A stretch of 64,000 nucleotides of DNA from Allodiplogaster sudhausi (taxonomy: Eukaryota > Nematoda > Chromadorea > Rhabditida > Diplogasteridae), in assembly GCA_945643635.1 (NCBI GenBank), contig CALZFC010000248.1, positions 6,143,501 to 6,207,500 on the forward strand, read 5' to 3'. The position numbers and the translations under genes were made by a program. The notes under the pieces were generated by a model that was not told where the DNA came from, did no database searches, and saw only the letters and a list, made by a program, of their open reading frames with translations. Below are positions 60,198-64,000 of this stretch, piece after piece; the first letter of the stretch is position 1, and each line of letters starts with the position of its first letter.

Positions 60198-62714
60198 GAG
60201 AGTGAGAAAGAGAGGGAGAAATATGCAGTGAGAGAAATAGAAAGACAACAGGGATAAAAGAGAGGTAGTATCAAAGGTAAAGAGAAGAAAAAATTTTGAT
60301 AGCAAATAAAACATATTAACAAAATCAATGGTTTGGCGTGAGAACAGAATCAAACAGGAGAGAGGGAGAGAGAGAGAGAGAGAGAAGGAAAGAGGAAGAG
60401 GGAGAAAGAGAGAAAAGCATACATCAATGATCGATCACCTGTAAGAGCCTCAGGGCAACCTCTTCGACCAGCCGGTTACTCAGCCAATTCGCGGCATTTG
60501 CAAAGATCTTTGAAATAGCCAGCGCCGCGCCATGTCTTAAAGAGAAAAAAGTTAATGAATTAGAATTTTAAATAAAAGAAATGAAAAGCGAAACCACAAA
60601 GTTTTTTTTTTCCAAAAAAAATATGTGTGAAGAATTTGAAATATCCCATAACAATATCTTAGAGTATTCCTGATGCACCATTTGCAAATGTTTGAATGTT
60701 GTTAATCGTACATTTTCTTTATAATATGATTATAAATACAAATACTTCTAGAATGACTCAATTTTTGCACTTCTGTAAGTTCTTACTATATCGAGATTAA
60801 AAGGTTGGCAAACTTATTATTAGTCATACATCATGACTTGGAGATAGGCCTTTTTGTAGATTGTACTAATAATAACGACTTAAATATGAGCTACCGTATC
60901 TGCCACCGAACATCGGCAATTTTCGAGAGTTGTAATAGCAGCAGGTCAACAATGGCACGCTGGGTAGCGATTTCCGGGGCCGATGACTCGGATGACTTGT
61001 CAGAGGCACCCCCTTCACTTTGGGCAATCATATCCGAGTGAAGCTCCTGGAATCTTGAAAATGCACTAAAAAATAGTTGAAAATAAAAAAAAACAAATTA
61101 ATATTAGAATCCCTAGCGCCTTGGCTTTGGATGCCTTTCTATATTAAAGGCGCTTTTCTTTTATTCAGCATCTTTCACTTCTAAATACTAACTGTAAAAA
61201 GGACAAAAATCAATTCCCCTTGCTCAAATAGAGTTGAAACTAATTTACATTCAAATGTAACCATCAACCAATTTTAAGCCCTGAACATAGCTAAAGAAAA
61301 AATTTTTTTTAGAGAATAGTAACTAATAACGGAAAAACTGAAAAAAAAAATTATATATATTATTTGAGAATAAAATCTAATATAAACATTTTTTAAGGAG
61401 GTATATGAAGCTGACATTTCCATTCTCTTCCATGTTGCTGTCATCAGTCGAACTGGAAGGCAGCACCTGGAAAAGTAGTTTATTCTTAGATTCAAATGAG
61501 AGAGAAAAATGCCGGAAAAGAACAGTAAATTCATTCAAAATTCAGCAGAACAATATTAAAATACTAAATATCAGTAAATAAGAGCCATGAGAGGTGGGGG
61601 TGTTGAAAAGAAATGAGAGCCAAATGAGTGCCAACCTCTGCATCCGAGAGGAACATGGCTGAAGTGAGGCCGAGGTTGGCGGAGAGATCGAGATGCTGGT
61701 CAATGATGGTTCTTTGCTGGCGAGAAGAGAGTTTGGCGCCTTTGCCCGTCGCGAATTCGCTGGCGCCCGCGCTAAACAAAAATTTAATATATAGCATACT
61801 TTAAAGTACGATGCTAATATGTGTTGTATTTAAAACAATCAAAAATAAAAGTAGTATTTAATCACCTATTTAATATTTAACGAAACAGTGTTGACAATCT
61901 TATAAGGAAGGTAGGCACGGTAGGACAAAAAGCTTACAAGTTGACTACGGTGTGTCATAATAAGAAGTATGCTAACTACGGTATGTCGCTGAACGAAATA
62001 CCGTAGTTAGGGAAGTTGGAATATTTTACCTCAGGAGTGGCCTGTGCGTTCTGATGAGTTCGCCAATGTCGAGACTGGCGAGGCGGCTCGCTGCAGTCGG
62101 ATTCGATTCTCCGCTGGAGTCGATGGGAGCAGCCGACACCGGCGCTGTCTGACGCGCCACCGAGTGACGAAGCACTACGGCCAACGCATCGGAAGCAGAG
62201 ACGCGCGCGTCCCATGACAGACTCTCGAGGTGGGCGCAGAGTACCTGGTGGTGGGGGGATAAGTACACCCTGTAATCTGGGCCAGGATGGCTGGCTATGG
62301 CCCGAGCCAATTATCATGGGGAAAAATATAACAGTCTCGATATCAACTAAGAACTTTTGGTATTGTTGGCGCATTTGAGAAGGAATAATGCTAGTATCGA
62401 GCCAGGCATTGGGTTATAAAAAAAAAAGAAGAAAAAAGATAAAATGGAATATTCGAATCCATTCGAACCAATAAATGGAATATTCAAAACAGCCAACGGA
62501 ATATTCGAACCAATAAATGGAATATTCGAACCAATAAATGGAATATTCGAACCAATAAATGGAATATTCGAACCAGCAAACGGAATATTCGAACCTGTAC
62601 AACTCGCGGCTCGGTAACGGCATACGTCGCGAAGACTTCGACTGCCTCACGGCGAATCGTCCGATTCTTCCGCTCGAGTAGCTCGCCGAGGTGCGCGAGC
62701 ACGTGTGCGGCCAT
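45363..62714 (-). CDS. BTAF1: BTAF1/Mot1, TBP-associated Snf2-family ATPase, about 48 exons
   Basis: BTAF1 (Mot1, TAF172) binds TATA-binding protein through N-terminal HEAT repeats and uses ATP to strip it from DNA. The ATG at 62712-62714 directly follows [26 protein letters not shown] and [11 protein letters not shown], then [14 protein letters not shown], match the family N-terminus. HEAT-type exons run to about 51.8 kb (for example [20 protein letters not shown] at 60.0 kb). The ATPase half shows [16 protein letters not shown] (motif I, 50.9 kb), [11 protein letters not shown] (motif II, 49.8), [13 protein letters not shown] (III, 49.8/49.3), [16 protein letters not shown] (49.0), ALIFCQW (IV, 47.8), [13 protein letters not shown] and [12 protein letters not shown] (V/VI, 46.6). 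The C-terminus [16 protein letters not shown] also matches. The first exon could extend upstream in frame, but the Met fits the family. Acidic and Gly/Ser-rich inserts (48.2, 45.7 kb) look lineage-specific. No break found. I did not fix every exon edge. Confidence 0.93.
46335..46510. repeat. (GA)n in BTAF1 intron
   Basis: TC-rich on the transcribed sense strand. Lies between the exons carrying motif VI and the C-terminal helicase segment. Confidence 0.9.
48600..48768. repeat. (GA)n filling a BTAF1 intron
   Basis: Almost the whole intron is TC repeat on the sense strand. It begins right after the donor (AAAG|GTATCTCTCTC). Confidence 0.9.
50285..50483. repeat. (GA)n in BTAF1 intron
   Basis: Starts about 6 bases after the donor of the CPRTLVDHW exon, as TC repeats on the sense strand. 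Confidence 0.9.
52636..52679. repeat. (AT)n microsatellite in BTAF1 intron
   Basis: Uninterrupted TA repeat of about 44 bases. Confidence 0.95.
57165..57430. repeat. minisatellite ATATACCAAATGTCAT in BTAF1 intron
   Basis: About 16 imperfect copies of a 15-17-base unit fill the intron between the SIGSRNAT exon and the next one. Confidence 0.9.
60165..60415. repeat. (GA)n tracts in BTAF1 intron
   Basis: Two GA-rich blocks (60165-60235 and 60357-60416) in a long intron. Confidence 0.9.
62445..62597. repeat. 21-base minisatellite in BTAF1 intron 1
   Basis: Six or seven copies of GAACCAATAAATGGAATATTC, one variant with CAGCCAACG, ending at the exon 1 donor region. Confidence 0.92.
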
Positions 62715-64000
62715 CTGGTGGAAGGCAGCGGAATCGGACTTCTTGGCAAAGAGCCAAATCTGAAGAATAGGGATAAACCACTTTGATCCTAATAAGTAAA
62801 CGAGCTTCCACAATGCCTACAAACGGTAGTGGCATATGCCTAAAGCCAAGCGGAAACGCGAAAAGAAGGATATAAGAGAGTGTGAATTAAATCGCTGATC
62901 TGGCAATTTTAACGATCGTCAATAATGGCAAACAGTGGAATATTCTAAATCCACAGCGGAATATTCTAAATCCGTGCCAAAAATAACAGCTTACTCGAAA
63001 ATTGCGGAAAAAAACCAAATTTTTTAATTCACACTGTCTTATATGAAAAAGAAAAGTAAACGAAAAGCGACCAGAAAGCAGAAAAATAGACAAAAGAGAA
63101 GGGATGAATGGAATTCCGCCGCGGACAAATTAGTGAAGGGTGTGTTTTCCGATTTGCAAATGCATTGTATCAACACCAGGCTCAACCTTTAAATTTTATT
63201 TTTTTCAAAGTATTTCATATTAAGAGAAAACAATGGAATACTTGTTTATATGAAATAGATGAAAACATTTTGGAAATGAAATAGGAAAACATGGTAAACT
63301 ATCTACGTGCAGAATACACTGTAGTGTTTGCTACATGCTAAAATGCCTGGTGACTATCGAGCCGCGTAATTGAATTATATTTGTGTGGTGTGCGGCGGTC
63401 AGCTGAGTGCCCCCTTTGCTTGCGCATTTCCCCTGCATTTTCTCATCGTTTCCTTGGTTATTACTGTTTATTAAAGTCATCGTCACCTTTATTCGGCTAC
63501 GTTTACTCATTTTTTCACTTAGTGTTAGCAACTTTATGACTTCCTCCCAGAATGGAAGTCAAGCAACCACTTTCTAATGATTCCTTGTCTTTTGAAGCGC
63601 TGTAGTTAAGCGTTCTTCTTTCGTGTTGTTTCCTTCGAAAACCCGGCAAATTTGTTTAGTGCACATTTCCACATTCTTTCCTCAACCAATTACTATCGAA
63701 CTTTTCCAAAATGCACGTATATAAATCAAACAATCAATGGTTGCTTGCATCATTTCATTCGATCGCATGCAAAGAGGGTGTTGTTATGCACGATTTTCTC
63801 TCCTGTATTCTGCTACTACTGTTATCCTTCTCAACTATCTACTTTATTCTGACTCTCAAACGCATCGTTCGAGGTTTTCTTCATTTGTTGATTCGGTGTT
63901 ACCTGCGATTCGTAGCAAGTTGCTTTTCTTTTCCGCCGCGCCAAAACGGTTTGCATGCGATATTTCGTATATGACTCTGTCATGCCGTAGTTCCAATTCC
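62715..64000. other. no supported gene; BTAF1 upstream region
   Basis: Should include the BTAF1 promoter, but no motif is called. Two GTGGAATATTC words lie at 62934-62968. An 87-codon plus-strand frame at 63711-63974 has one hydrophobic stretch (FLSCILLLLLSFSTIYFIL) and no recognised family. It may be chance. Confidence 0.4.

Noticed and set aside
62714..62835. Upstream extension of the BTAF1 start
   Set aside because: The frame stays open upstream, but the Met at 62714 follows a CCACCAG acceptor-like site and aligns with the family N-terminus.

Overview
The window is genomic DNA from an animal, most likely a nematode. No species can be named from the sequence. The nematode reading rests on four things. 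A complete ten-exon 7TM receptor has the loop and tail layout of nematode Str-superfamily chemoreceptors. There are two related multi-domain C-type lectin genes. Most introns are short (about 40-200 bases) and phase-consistent. Two genes have an acceptor-like CAG one base before, or directly abutting, the start codon, as spliced-leader trans-splicing would leave. Exons are GC-richer than the AT-rich introns, and pyrimidine microsatellites are abundant.

Layout. 0.5-1.9 kb (-): decayed C-type lectin. 2.26-3.95 kb: long fold-back element. 4.2-4.7 kb (+): fragment with an acyl-CoA synthetase-like exon. 6.5-20.07 kb: a rearranged block. It contains an inverted duplication (about 6.54-10.13 kb against about 16-19.6 kb) that carries a gag-only LTR retrotransposon, present on the right as a three-LTR tandem array (13381-18190). 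Between the arms lie a small minus-strand gene candidate and a roughly 239-codon plus-strand gene of unknown function (11298-13135), whose first intron holds a frameshifted RpS27 fragment. 20.07-31.04 kb: a 5,138-base inverted repeat around a 699-base spacer. Its arms carry two copies of a cysteine-rich (Ly6/uPAR-like) secreted-protein gene and a short MITE.

31.8-32.8 kb (-): 3' end of an unrecognised gene. 33.84-36.97 kb (-): intact nematode-type 7TM chemoreceptor, with every intron phase checked. 38.12-44.16 kb (+): second C-type lectin, split by a 4.8-kb first intron that holds a three-level transposon nest (TA-flanked TIR element > CACTA-like element with a transposase > hAT-like MITE). 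45.36-62.71 kb (-): BTAF1/Mot1, the Snf2-family ATPase that removes TATA-binding protein from DNA. It has about 48 exons and all the helicase motifs I looked for, and is the one clear housekeeping gene. The last 1.3 kb has no convincing gene.

How the parts relate. BTAF1 and the chemoreceptor look functional. The lectins, RpS27 fragment, synthetase fragment and both transposon ORF sets are broken. No operon or novel defence-like system was found. The most unusual content is structural: the near-perfect palindrome whose breakpoint cuts an exon, the neighbouring chain of inversions and duplications with microhomology, and the mosaic LTR array.
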